DNA from: Magnaporthiopsis rhizophila
Lineage: Eukaryota; Ascomycota; Sordariomycetes; Magnaporthales; Magnaporthaceae
Reading direction: 5' to 3'
DNA: 26,732 nucleotides
Assembly: GCA_003049465.1 (NCBI GenBank)
Contig: PYSS01000169.1
Span: 35,740-62,471 of the forward strand
The notes below the pieces were generated by a model that saw only the letters and a list, made by a program, of their open reading frames with translations, was not told where the DNA came from and searched no databases. Shown here piece after piece: positions 1-9,188 of this stretch; position 1 is the first letter of the stretch; every line of letters begins with the position of its first letter. A program made the translations under genes and the position numbers.

Positions 1-15
1 CCCCCCCCCCCCCCC
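1..15. other. Homopolymer C15 at left edge
   Basis: The first 15 bases are all C. The sequence that follows is ordinary and contains no CCCTAA telomere repeats. This looks like a contig end or a low-quality run rather than a telomere. No function is assigned. Confidence 0.5.
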
Positions 16-280
16 TAGGTCGCGTTCCCATACTGTACATCCCTTACGCTATATTTTAAAACCGTCTCTTTTAATCCGACCCAGGTCTCCGCCCGTCGGC
101 TATTATTTTGCCACCATTAAGCACAAGTCGTATCGGCACTCGAATCTGTTGCCTTGCCCTGCCTCGCCGCGCTTGCGTCTCTGCTGCTGGTGCCCTTCCA
201 AGCAATGGACTCGGGAACAGCGACTTGTGCTGAAGGCGCGCTTCCCATTCGACCCTTGCCCGAGCAGGCCCGGGATCGAG

Positions 281-366
281 CGCTCTCAAAGGAACACCCG
301 GATCGAGTGGCGTCGCAATGCGAACCCACCATGGCATTCGGGGCCGATAGGCAGGTTAAAAAGGCG
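281..366 (+). repeat. Stray degenerate TPR unit upstream of the NLR gene
   Basis: This 86-bp stretch matches part of the 126-bp TPR unit found at the 3' end of the NLR gene (2942-4201). It reads SKEHPDRVASQ followed, after decay, by DRQVKKA, against SKEHPDRLTSQ and DGQVKKA in a real unit. It lies just upstream of the chosen patatin start (394) and in the same frame with no stop between. It could be the last trace of a tandem paralogue that once ended here, or, if translation starts further upstream (for example ATG at 154), a short N-terminal TPR remnant. I favour the first because the hydrophobic pattern of the repeat is broken in its second half. Confidence 0.75.
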
Positions 367-393
367 ACCGAGCCGGGCGACTGTGGAGCAAGC

Positions 394-3300
394 ATGGATT
401 ATGACTCTCCACGTCCGTTACGCATCCTCTCTCTGGGTAAGAGCCTCCGATGTGACCTCCCGCAGGACGCAATACCCGGCTAACACCCCCAGACGGAGGC
501 GGCATCCGCGGTCTTTCCAGCCTGCTCATTTTAGAGCACATTATGGAGTGCATCCGCAAAAAGGAAGGCCTCCGCGAAGTCCCAAGGCCATGTAAACGAT
601 TCGACCTGATCGGCGGCACAAGCACCGGAGGGTATGTGGCGCCTTGCTGAACAGATTATCATCAGCCCGTTCTGACTTTTGAGCAGCATCATCGCCATCA
701 TGTTGGGTCGGCTGGGCATGAGCGTCGACGAATGCATCCGAGCCTATCGGAAGGTAGCAGAGAGAGCATTCACCCCGAAGATAACGGCCTTTTTGCCAGC
801 GTCCCCCAGCGGCGCGTTCTCCGCCAAGGCGCTCGAAGCGGCCATCCGGGATACGATCAAGGAGCACTGCGTGGCGCCAGAGTGTGCGACACGACGCCGC
901 GAGGGGCATTCGACGGCCGCTACATGTACACACAGCGAGATGGAGCTGCGCGACACGTCGTGCACTGATACGTACGTTTTAGGAACGGTGCTTTTGCAAA
1001 TATGCGTATAGCTAACGCTCACAGTGTCGTACTGGCCATCACCAAGGACAATATCGACGCGCGACCGACCTTGTTCACGACGTACGATACCTCGACCAGA
1101 TTAAGCGGCTGCACCATCTGGCAGGTGGCGCGGGCGACATCGGCGGCGACAACCTTTTTTAAGCCGATCCGGGTCGGCCGGGACGAGATCGAATTCATCG
1201 ATGCCGCCTTCGGATATAACAACCCGTGCGAGGTGCTTATCGAAGAGGCGCGGCGGCGGTTCCCCACACGCGAGCGGATGCAGGTTCTTAGTATCGGCAC
1301 GGGGCTTGGGGATGTCGTCAACATTCGCGACTCTAGGCGCTCTATCATTGACGCTTTAAAGAAGATGGCGACGACGTCGAAGCAGGTGGCGGGCCGGCTT
1401 GACAGGCGGTTCGGGGTTAACGGCCAGTACTTTCGATTCAACGTGGAGCGGGGCCTCGAGGACACGACGCTGTCGGACTGGAAGAAGGCAAGCAGTATCT
1501 CGGCGCACACATCGAACTACATCAGCGACTCTGAAAGACTGATCGGCAAGTTCGTGGACGAGCTCCTCGGGCGGGAGAAAGCTTCGGTGGACAAGTTCCC
1601 CGGGCGGGGGGAAGCTTCGGTGGCCGGTCCGGGAGGAGTACCCCGTGAGTATAAGCGCCATCCTTTTGTAACGCATAATAATTAACATGGCAAAAAGAAT
1701 TCGGCACCAATTATTATATCCCGCTTTTAAAGAACAGATATTTTGTGGGACGGGCGGAAATCCTCGGCAAACTCGAGGAGAAGCTGTTTGGCGAGGATGG
1801 CCCTCCACGCGTCGCACTCGTCGGGCTCGGGGGCATCGGCAAAACACAGGTGGCACTGCAGCTCGCTTATTCGACACAGAAGAACAAGTCAGGGTGGCCC
1901 GTCTTCTGGGTGCCGGCTTTAAGCATGGCAAGCTTCGAGCAGGCGTGCGTTAATATAATCGGCAAGTTTCGAGTTCCACTCGGCGAGGGTGAGGGTGCCA
2001 AAGATGCATTCCGCCGCCATTTCAGCTCAGCGACGGCAGGAGAGTGGCTACTGGTCGTTGATAACGCCGACGACTGGGATACTCTGTTCGGGCAAGGCAA
2101 TGAGAGCGGAATAGACGATTACCTGCCGCAGAGCAGCGGTGGCCGGATCCTGTTCACGACTCGCTCTCGAAGGGTGGCCACCAGTGTTGCCAGGAACAAC
2201 ATCGTCGACCTATCAGAGATGAATCGCGGCGAAGCACGAGAATTTTTGGAAAAGTCATTGGTTGAGACAAGTTTACCGCCAGACGACACTGTTGACGAGT
2301 TCCTACAAGAGCTCGCCCATCTACCGCTAGCGATTACCCAGGCCGCCGCTTACATGAACGAGAACCAGGTATCGATTACGGAATACCTTGGAATTTTCCG
2401 CAACACGGACCGGGACAAAATCGAGCTGCTGGCCGCAAAATTCACAGATAACACACGGTACAAGGAGACGCAGAACGTGGTAGCAACGACATGGATCATT
2501 TCGTTCGAGCAGATCCACAAGATCAATGCGGACGCAACGAAGCTGCTCACATTCGCGGCATGTGTCGAGCCCAAGGCCATACCGCGGTTGATGCTGCCCA
2601 GTGTAGGGACAGAGCAGCGAATGACGGGGGCGATCGGGCTGCTCTGCGGGTATGCGTTCCTGGGTAAGCGAGGGGATGGCGGCATGTTTGACATGCACAG
2701 TCTGGTGCACTTGGCGACACGGGAATGGACTAAAAGGAAAGGAGATATGGAGAAGGCAATGGAAGACGCTTTGGCGCAGCTGGCAGCAGTTTTCCCCAGC
2801 GATGAGTGGGAAAATCGCGAGCGATGGAGGCAGTATATGCCGTATGCACTTAAAATGTGTCAGGCGGATGGAGCGGCAAGGGGAGGTGAAAGCGAAGCAA
2901 TAAATCGATTAAGATATTGGGCAGGGCGGTGTTTACAAAAAGATGGACGGATCCAGGAGGCGGTCGATCTGTTGGAGCGCGTGGTGGCTGTCCGTGGGAG
3001 AACCCTCTCGGAGGAACACCCTTCTCGACTGGCGTCGCAGCACGTACTTGCCACGGCATATCAGGCCGACGGGCAGGTCACGAAGGCCGTCGGTTTGTTG
3101 GAGCACGTGGTGGCTGTCCAAGGGAGAACGCTCTCGGAGGAACACCCGGATCGACTGGCGTCGCAGCACGCGCTCGCTATGGCATATCAGGCCGACGGGC
3201 AGGTTAAAAAGGCTGTCGGTCTGTTGGAGCACGTGGTGTCTGTCCGAAAGAGAACGCTCTCGAAGGAACACCCGGATCGATTAACATCGCAGCATGAACT

Positions 3301-4216
3301 CGCCAGGGCATATCGGGCCGACGGGCAGGTCAAAAAGGCGGTCGGTTTATTAGAGCACGTGGTGGCTATCCATAGGAAAACGCTCTCGGAGAAACACCCG
3401 GATCGACTGGCATCGCAGCACGAACTCGCCGGGGCATATCGGGCCGACGGGCAGGTTAAAAAGGCCGTCGGTTTATTGGAGCAAGTGGTGGCTGTTAAAG
3501 GGAGAACGCTCTCGGAGGAGCACCCGGATCGACTGGCGTCGCAGCACGCGCTCGCCGGGGTATACCGGGCTGACGGGCAGGTTAAAAAGGCCGTCGATCT
3601 GTCGGAGCACGTGGTGGCTGTCCATAGGAAAACGCTTTCGGAGGAACACCCGGATCGACTGGCGTCGCAGCATGCACTTGCTATGGCATATCAGGCCAAC
3701 GGGCAAGTTATAAAGGCTGTCGGTTTATTGGAGCACGTGGTGGCTGTTGAAAGGAGAATGCTCTCGGAGGAACACCCTTCTCGATTGGCATCGCAGCACG
3801 TTCTTGCTATGGCATATCAGGCCGACGGGCAGGTCACGAAGGCCGTCGGTTTGTTGGAGCACGTGGTGGCTGTTAAAAGGAGAACGCTCTCGGAGGAACA
3901 CCCTTCTCGATTGGCATCGCAGCATGTTCTTGCAATAACATATCAGGCCGACGGGCAGGTTGGAAAGGCCGTCGGTCTGTTGGAGCACGTGGTGGCTGTC
4001 CGAAAGAGAACGCTCTCGGTGGAACACCCGGATCAACTAGCATCGCAGCACGAACTTGCCAGGGCATACAAGGCCGACGGGCAGGTCACGAAGGCCGTCG
4101 ATCTGTTGGAGCATGTGGTGGCTGTCCGAAAAAGAACGCTCTCGGAGGAACACCCGGATCGACTGGCGTCGCAGTACGCACTCGCACGTGTTCGTGGAAA
4201 AACGGTTTCGGAATAA
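394..4216 (+). CDS. Patatin-NB-ARC-TPR NLR-like receptor (complete, five exons)
   Basis: A fungal NLR whose effector is a patatin-like phospholipase. I place exons at 394-436, 493-631, 687-971, 1025-1644 and 1698-4216. All four introns are 53-56 nt with GT..AG ends, and splicing gives one 1201-aa frame. The patatin domain has the oxyanion loop DGGGIRG (about residues 15-21), nucleophile Ser58 in GTSTGG and dyad Asp215 in IDAAFGYNNP, so catalysis looks intact. The NB-ARC domain has Walker A GLGGIGKT (about residue 404), Walker B LLVVDNADD, a sensor FTTRS, LPLAITQA and an MHSLVHLA block. The C-terminus, from about residue 777, is ten 42-aa kinesin-light-chain-type TPRs. By family logic the TPRs sense, NB-ARC oligomerises, and patatin attacks membrane lipids. 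ATG 394 is chosen because MDYDSPRPLRILSLDGG is a normal family start; an upstream in-frame ATG exists. Confidence 0.9.
2942..4201 (+). repeat. Ten tandem 126-bp TPR units
   Basis: Ten 42-codon units, each built on the pattern QADGQVxKAVGLLEHVVAV followed by RTLSEEHPDRLASQHxLA. Units are nearly identical in DNA. Changes cluster at a few codons: the residue after SQH (V, A or E), the residue after LA (T, M, R, G or I), Q/R/K before ADG, the residue after GQV, and the three residues after VVAV. This is the high-internal-conservation pattern of fungal incompatibility receptors. The last unit is slightly degenerate and ends at the stop. Confidence 0.92.
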
Positions 4217-4331
4217 CCACGAAGTGCGATGGATTCGTTCTAGTCTAGGCCCATAGGGCGGATCTCTACGAAAATGCTTAAGGTAGGGAAATTGGCTCGT
4301 GCACCCCTTATGACTAATCCTGCCTCCACAC

Positions 4332-4580
4332 TGGTTGGGCCCGTGGCTTGTGCTTGTGGCTTGGCCCTAGGGCCAAGCCCCAGGGCCTAGCCCCAGGGCA
4401 CGGCCCCAACCCCTGTATATAAACCCTACCTTTGGCACCCCTTTGGGGCCAGAGGTTCTTCCTTATGCTCAACACAAGCAGTGCACAATAATGGGACTTT
4501 GCCCAGATCATAGAGATCTTTGTTCACCACTTTTGGAGAGCTCCGAGCCGTCAAACAGGAGTAACCTACTCCTACCAACA
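4332..4580. mobile_element. Probable solo LTR (about 249 bp)
   Basis: The segment starts TGGTTGG and ends CCAACA, so it has TG..CA ends with a short imperfect inverted terminal repeat. It contains a TATATAAA promoter-like box at about 4417 and an upstream tract of repeated GGGCC/CCCAGGGC blocks. The 5-bp flanks are CACAC and CAGAC, matching at 4 of 5 positions. No primer-binding site or gag-pol coding is visible next to it, so it reads as a solo LTR. Orientation is suggested as + by the TATA box only. It could instead be promoter DNA of the LINE downstream. Confidence 0.45.
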
Positions 4581-4777
4581 CAGACAGAATTTATCGCCCG
4601 GGGCTTGACCTAAGTGCGCGCCGATAAAGCGAAGGACGGCCGAGGGCGGATGCTACTGACTGGCCGCTGAGACTAGCACATGCCGTTACGAAACTTCTCG
4701 AATGACAACTTTACCATCTCCCCGCCCACAACCTACTGCCTGCCCTTACTTATACACTATCATGGAGCGGCACGGCC
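4581..4777. other. Non-coding stretch between LTR and LINE
   Basis: I see no gene. There is an inverted repeat TTTATCG (about 4590) / CGATAAA (about 4622) flanking a GC-rich core. This may be 5' UTR of the LINE that follows, whose exact 5' end I could not define. Confidence 0.4.
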
Positions 4778-5347
4778 TTGCAGACCTTCCAGGTTGAGAG
4801 CGGGGAGGGCACGGCATCACGTGACCACATGGCCGGTGCAACGCGCAGACAAATCTCTGCACGCGTTGGCCGGTGCAACGCACCGATTCCCTTCCTTGCT
4901 TTCCCAACTCTTGATAGTCAATATCAGCGCCTACCTTATTGCAGCCCTGTGGATGAGCTTGGAGACGCCACAGGGTGGACCCCCTCCGCCCAGCAGGTAG
5001 ACGGCCTACAACAAACCGTCGCCCACGTAGCAACAAAGAATGGGCTGTCGGTGGAGGCCGCGGCCCGGGCCACCCAGTCGTGGCCAGCCCATGGCTGGGG
5101 GTGGGACAGTACAGTTGGCTTGGCCCAGACAATGGCCCTGCCTCCGGACGACCAGCTCGCCCCGAACTGTGAGGCAGAGAGCCTGTACCTCACCCTGGCT
5201 GCGGTTGCGGACGGGATAAAATGGGAGGACGTGAAAGCTGCGACAAAAGACATCCCCAGCGGCCCACGGCATCACAGCTTCGCCCGTTACCTACAGAACG
5301 CCGTCGAGGCCCCGGCAACCCCCATCCAACCGATAGATGAGCTGTAG
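4778..5347 (+). CDS. ORF1-like protein of LINE copy 1 (unrecognised)
   Basis: An open frame of about 189 codons sits directly before the endonuclease frame. Its end GAT GAG CTG TAG overlaps the ATGAGCTG that begins ORF2, a stop-restart overlap like that of other two-ORF LINEs. The protein is rich in Ala, Pro and Trp and shows no CCHC zinc knuckle, so I cannot confirm a Gag function by motif. No clear ATG decides the start; an ATG at 4762 lies in another frame. It may be a truncated or frame-damaged ORF1. The assignment rests on position and on the overlap with ORF2. Confidence 0.45.
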   Translation: MQTFQVESGEGTASRDHMAGATRRQISARVGRCNAPIPFLAFPTLDSQYQRLPYCSPVDELGDATGWTPSAQQVDGLQQTVAHVATKNGLSVEAAARATQSWPAHGWGWDSTVGLAQTMALPPDDQLAPNCEAESLYLTLAAVADGIKWEDVKAATKDIPSGPRHHSFARYLQNAVEAPATPIQPIDEL

Positions 5348-8300
5348 AGTCGTCTACGGGAACGTCGGGAGGGGCCTGGCAGCGACGGACAGCCTGCTAG
5401 AGTACGCCAGAGAGAGAAAGGCAGAGACCGTGTGTGTAAACGAGCCAGCCCTCCTGGATAATAAGCCACGTAAGCACCCAGCATGGGTGTGCGTGGCAAA
5501 AAAAGGGGCCAAAATGCAAGGCGGCGGTGTACGTAAGCAAGCACGTTGCAGGGTGGGCAATAAAGGGAAGGCCCAAGCACCACTCGGTATCGGTACGACT
5601 CCCAGGGATCTCGGTCTCAACGTCATACTGGCACCCTACTCACGGTAAAAACCTGAAAGCCCGGGCCTGGTGCGCCGCACTGGACGCAAGGAAAAGGAAA
5701 GTTCTGGTCGGAGACTTTAACGCGAAACACCCGGACTGGAACGCCAAGCCCCGCTGGACCAGCAGGGGCCAAAAGCTAGCGGATATAGCAGAAGGGCTGG
5801 GCTTACAGCTCCTTAACCCGGGCAAAAAACCCACACACAGACGCGGCAACACCCTGGACCCTCGCCTTTGGGCCCCCGGGCGCGTTCGCCAGGCTGGGGT
5901 ACTGGGTTTCAAACCACAAAGCGTTAGTGATGATATTAAGGGACAGCCCGCAGAAAAAGATCAGGCCAAGCCTGTACCTCCACCGGGGGGACGAGGGAGA
6001 AGCCAGGCTGGAGGTGAATAAACAGCTCAGGGACCCCCCGAACACAGCGGCGACCACGGACGAGCTCGAACGGCAGGCGTGGCACATCCAAGACGTTATC
6101 AAGGGGGTGGTGCAGGTTCTGGGCCGCCGCCGGCCAGCAAGACCCAAAGCCAGGTGGTGGACAACGGAGCTTAAGGAGACCGGGGACAAGGACCCAAGGG
6201 AGTTTAAGAGGCAGTGCCGCAAAGCCAGGCGGGGCTATTACCAGACCGTGCTGGCCGAAGCGGGCCCGAACAAGCTGGGACCAGTGTATAAGTGGAAGAA
6301 CCCCACCCCGGACAACCGGCCCTCGGAACTGAGGGTGGCAGGCCGGAGGGTTACGGACCAGGCAAGCATAGCAGCCACCCTGGCAGAGAGCGCGTTCCCG
6401 AGCCCGACAGTGGCCGCCCCCAGGGTGAGGTGGTGGGACACCAAGAGGGTCCCAGGCCCGCTGGCGGAAAAGATCTGCGAGGCCCCAACCCCAGAAGAGG
6501 TCAAGCAAGCTTTCCTGATCAGGACCTCGACAAGCCCCGGGCCGGACGGGGTTACGGTTAGCAACCTTAGGGGGCTGTGGGACGGGAGGCTGAAGGGCCA
6601 CCTGGTTGCAGTCTGCCGTGGAGCGATCCGACTGGGGCTTTTTCCCCCAAGCCTGGAAGCAAGCCACGGTAATTACCCTTTTTAAAGCCGGCAAAAACCA
6701 CAGGACCACCAGCGGATGGAGGCCAATTACGTTGCTATCGGTCCTGGGAAAGGGACTGGAGAGGCTCATGCAAAGGAGAATGGCAGTTGCGGCAGTTTTT
6801 GGGGACGCGGTTTCGAGGGACACCGCAGGGGCGCTTTTGCTCAGGTTGGCACAGGACCTGGTAGCAAGCCTCGTATTCGACGTGGACAAAGCGAGGCTTT
6901 AAGGCAAATACTGGTTCCCCGCAACCTTCGACATCAAATCGGCGTTTCTGTCAGTCAGCAGAGCGATCCTAGGGGCGGCACTTACAGCGCAGGGGTGGCG
7001 CCCCGAAACGGTAGCACTGGCACAATCCTTTGTGACGGATAGGAGGTACCAGTTCAAGTGGCATAACAGAGGTTTCCGGTCCAGCGATGGGTTTCTGCAG
7101 GGGTTTCCGTGATTCCCAGTGCTCCTTACGCTAGTGCTGGCCACAGTTGTTAGGGCACCGGTATTTTGCAATCACGGGTCGACGTTTATGTATATGGATG
7201 ATGTTGCCCAGTATAGCGTGGATAGGAACCCAGAAATCGCCGCCAGGAAAGCCACTATGCTAGCGTGGCTATTTAATAAGGACCTTCGCAAAGCAGAACT
7301 GCAACTGGACCCGGGCAAAACGGAACTGCTGTGTACCCCACCAAGCGGCAGAGGCTCAAAGAAGAGGATAGTTCCAGAGCCCATCAGGAACCTACACCTC
7401 CCGACGGGCAGGACCACAGCCAGCCCCCAGGTAACGTGGCTGGGGGTTACGCTTAGAGCCACCGAGAAAGTAGGGATCAGCTTCCTAGCGAACGTGACCG
7501 CAAGGGTCGTGAAAGCCCAAGCAATAATAGCGTTTACGGCCCAAATGAACGCGGTGTACAGAGGGCTCCGACCGGGCGCGGCCAGGGCATGGTTTAAGTC
7601 CGGGGTGATCCTTATGCTTGCGTACGGAATCTGGCCCTTATTTCAGGGGCACCAGAACCGCAGGGCTGTCGCAAAACTCAAAATATTAAAAAGAGCGACG
7701 GGGCCGGCCCTTAAGGCACTTACACCGGCTTGGAGAACATCGCCCAAAGCCCTGCAATACTGGGCAATTGGCTTTTCCCCCCAGGAGGTGTGGGTCAGGG
7801 AGCTAGCCAGGGCAGCCAAAAGGCTGCATATATTCCCGGCGGGACATCCAGTTATATATAGACTTAGGCATTTAGCGGAGACGCCGTTGAAACTGTCGAG
7901 GCTGTATAACAGTTACCTACCAGAACCAGCCCCGAACCTGGACCCAGTTGGTCCAGGTGCATCGGCCACGGCAGACCTGTTCGGGCTGAGACGCCGACCG
8001 CCCAAAAGGTTGCGCCCCAAGGGGGATCCAGGCCCTTACCTGGCGCAGGCTAACCCGGAGGCGTGGTGGGAGGCCAATAGGCCGGCCTTTTTCTCCTATA
8101 TCGCGTGGGACCCCAAGTGTACCTGGGAAGAAGGCCTGCACGGGCCAAAACTCGAGGATAAAGGGAATTTACACACCCTGCTGGCAGAGGGGTCAGGCCA
8201 CGGGAACTTCGAGTCCTACCACCTGAGGTTTAACCACACACCCGCGCCGGAGTGGTACTGCATCTGCGGGGAGGTCAAAAAAGTAGGATATACCGATAGC

Positions 8301-8567
8301 TGCGAGTTACGGAGGGTGCCTGGCAGGTGGAGGAGAGCACCCCGTTTGGCCGACGAAACGGAAGAGGCCAAGTGGTGGAGGAGGGGCAGGAATGCCGTAA
8401 TCCGCGTCGGGGTCGAAAAAGCCCTCAGGAGCTTAGGGGCCGAGCGAGTGATGCAGGTTAACAAAAACGGGATCGAAGTTAAGGGATAAGCCACCCGGGC
8501 GGACGGCCCGGACGACACAGACACCGAGGAGGAACTTCCGGTCGTGGAGGTCGGGAGACTGGAATAG
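5337..8567 (+). pseudogene. LINE ORF2: endonuclease-reverse transcriptase, broken
   Basis: The endonuclease starts at ATG 5340 with RVVYGNVGRG and continues to the catalytic block VLVGDFNAKHPDWN (about 5704-5745) and THRRGNTLD. The reverse transcriptase follows, with SPGPDGV, a fingers block GWRPITLL, palm motif A TFDIKSAF and palm motif C YMDD at 7191-7202. Catalytic Asp residues are kept, but the frame is not: shifts occur near 5499-5514 (A runs), 5859-5861 (CCC) and about 6645-6652 (C/A run), with in-frame TAA at 6900-6902 and TGA at 7110-7112, the latter inside palm motif B. The natural stop is TAG 8565-8567 by comparison with copy 2. An earlier TAA at 8487-8489 replaces CAA of copy 2. 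I see no RNase H domain. Confidence 0.85.
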
Positions 8568-8724
8568 GGGGACGCAAGGGCCCCAAAGGAAGAAAAAAGA
8601 GGAGGGCAGGAGTAGGGTTTTATAGTTGCCTCGTGGTTAGAATTTTCCCTGTACCTAGCCCCCTAGAGTCGGCGCAATGCGACCATGTAGAACTGCCCAG
8701 CCGTCGTCGCGGGCACGTCTGAGA

Positions 8725-8790
8725 GCCACCTGGGTGGCTGCCAGACGGTACTGACGCGTGCGCGAACACGTGACAGTGCCTGAGGCACTG
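8725..8790 (+). other. Two hairpins in the 3' UTR of LINE copy 1
   Basis: Hairpin 1 is GCCACC-TG-GGTGGC (8725-8738). Hairpin 2 is CAGTGCC-TGA-GGCACTG (8774-8790), ending 10 bases before the repeat tail. Both recur at the same distance from the tail in copy 2 (12471-12484 and 12520-12536; hairpin 2 there has one C/A mismatch). Terminal stem-loops like these serve as reverse-transcriptase recognition sites in some LINE families; that role is inferred here. Confidence 0.6.
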
Positions 8791-8818
8791 ACGTTAATGG
8801 ATTATTATTATTATTATC

Positions 8819-9186
8819 CAGGCTTGGATGGAGAGAAAAAATACCCCATTTGAAGATATTAAACCTCTGCTGCGACATGCCAGAGACTGCCAGACCGGGG
8901 ATCCACGCGACAGAGTCTACGCCTTCATCGGCTTAGCTGATCCAGCCTATTGCATCAAGCCCAGCTACAGATTTGGGGCCTCGGAAACATTCAGCATACG
9001 GCGGCATGCGTTATTAACAAGGAAAAACGCCTGCAGGTGGTGTTCGACGCAATGCATAATTCGGGGATGCCGAACCCACCGTCGTGGGCGGCAGACTGGA
9101 CGACACCCTTTCAAAGGACTCGACTCCTCTATCAAGAAGGCTTCTTGGCATCGGGCGACCATCCAGTTCGTGTGGCAATCGCGTTC
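8819..9186 (+). pseudogene. HET-domain protein remnant
   Basis: The translation carries a HET-family signature: PLLRHARDCQTGDPRDRVYA, then FIGLADPAYCIKPSY. It then shifts frame near 8985-9000 and continues as HTAACVINKEKRLQVVFDAM and PNPPSWAADWT. This is the part that usually follows the HET core. The 5' part, with the core itself, is missing. The piece begins immediately after the repeat tail of the LINE and ends against the 3' end of the FAD gene on the other strand. HET proteins mediate non-self recognition and cell death in ascomycetes; this piece is not functional. Confidence 0.75.
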
Positions 9187-9188
9187 CC

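Larger units (their letters stand above)
4778..8817 (+). mobile_element. Non-LTR retrotransposon (LINE), copy 1, nearly full length but decayed
   Basis: Order of parts: an ORF1-like segment, an APE-type endonuclease, a reverse transcriptase with the YMDD box, a C-terminal region, a 3' UTR with two hairpins and an ATT/TTA-repeat tail at 8801-8817. The 3' part (about 7640-8817) is the same family as the truncated copy at 11384-12571, which fixes the 3' end. The 5' boundary is uncertain. I could not find a convincing target-site duplication of the 3' flank near the 5' end. The element is dead as written: several frameshifts and stop codons interrupt ORF2. Confidence 0.88.

Noticed and set aside
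1..15. Telomere at the left edge
   Set aside because: Pure C without any CCCTAA repeat; more likely an end artefact.
4217..4331. CRISPR array, tRNA or rRNA genes anywhere in the window
   Set aside because: The tandem repeats found are coding TPR units without spacers. I saw no tRNA cloverleaf or rRNA-like sequence, and CRISPR is not expected in a fungus.
4831..4881. Direct repeat GGCCGGTGCAACGC (two copies) as an element boundary
   Set aside because: The two copies are 37 bp apart inside the ORF1-like frame and do not flank anything.
5936..6889. 317-codon open frame on the minus strand
   Set aside because: It lies antisense to the LINE endonuclease/RT region and shows no family motif; GC-rich coding DNA often leaves long open antisense frames.
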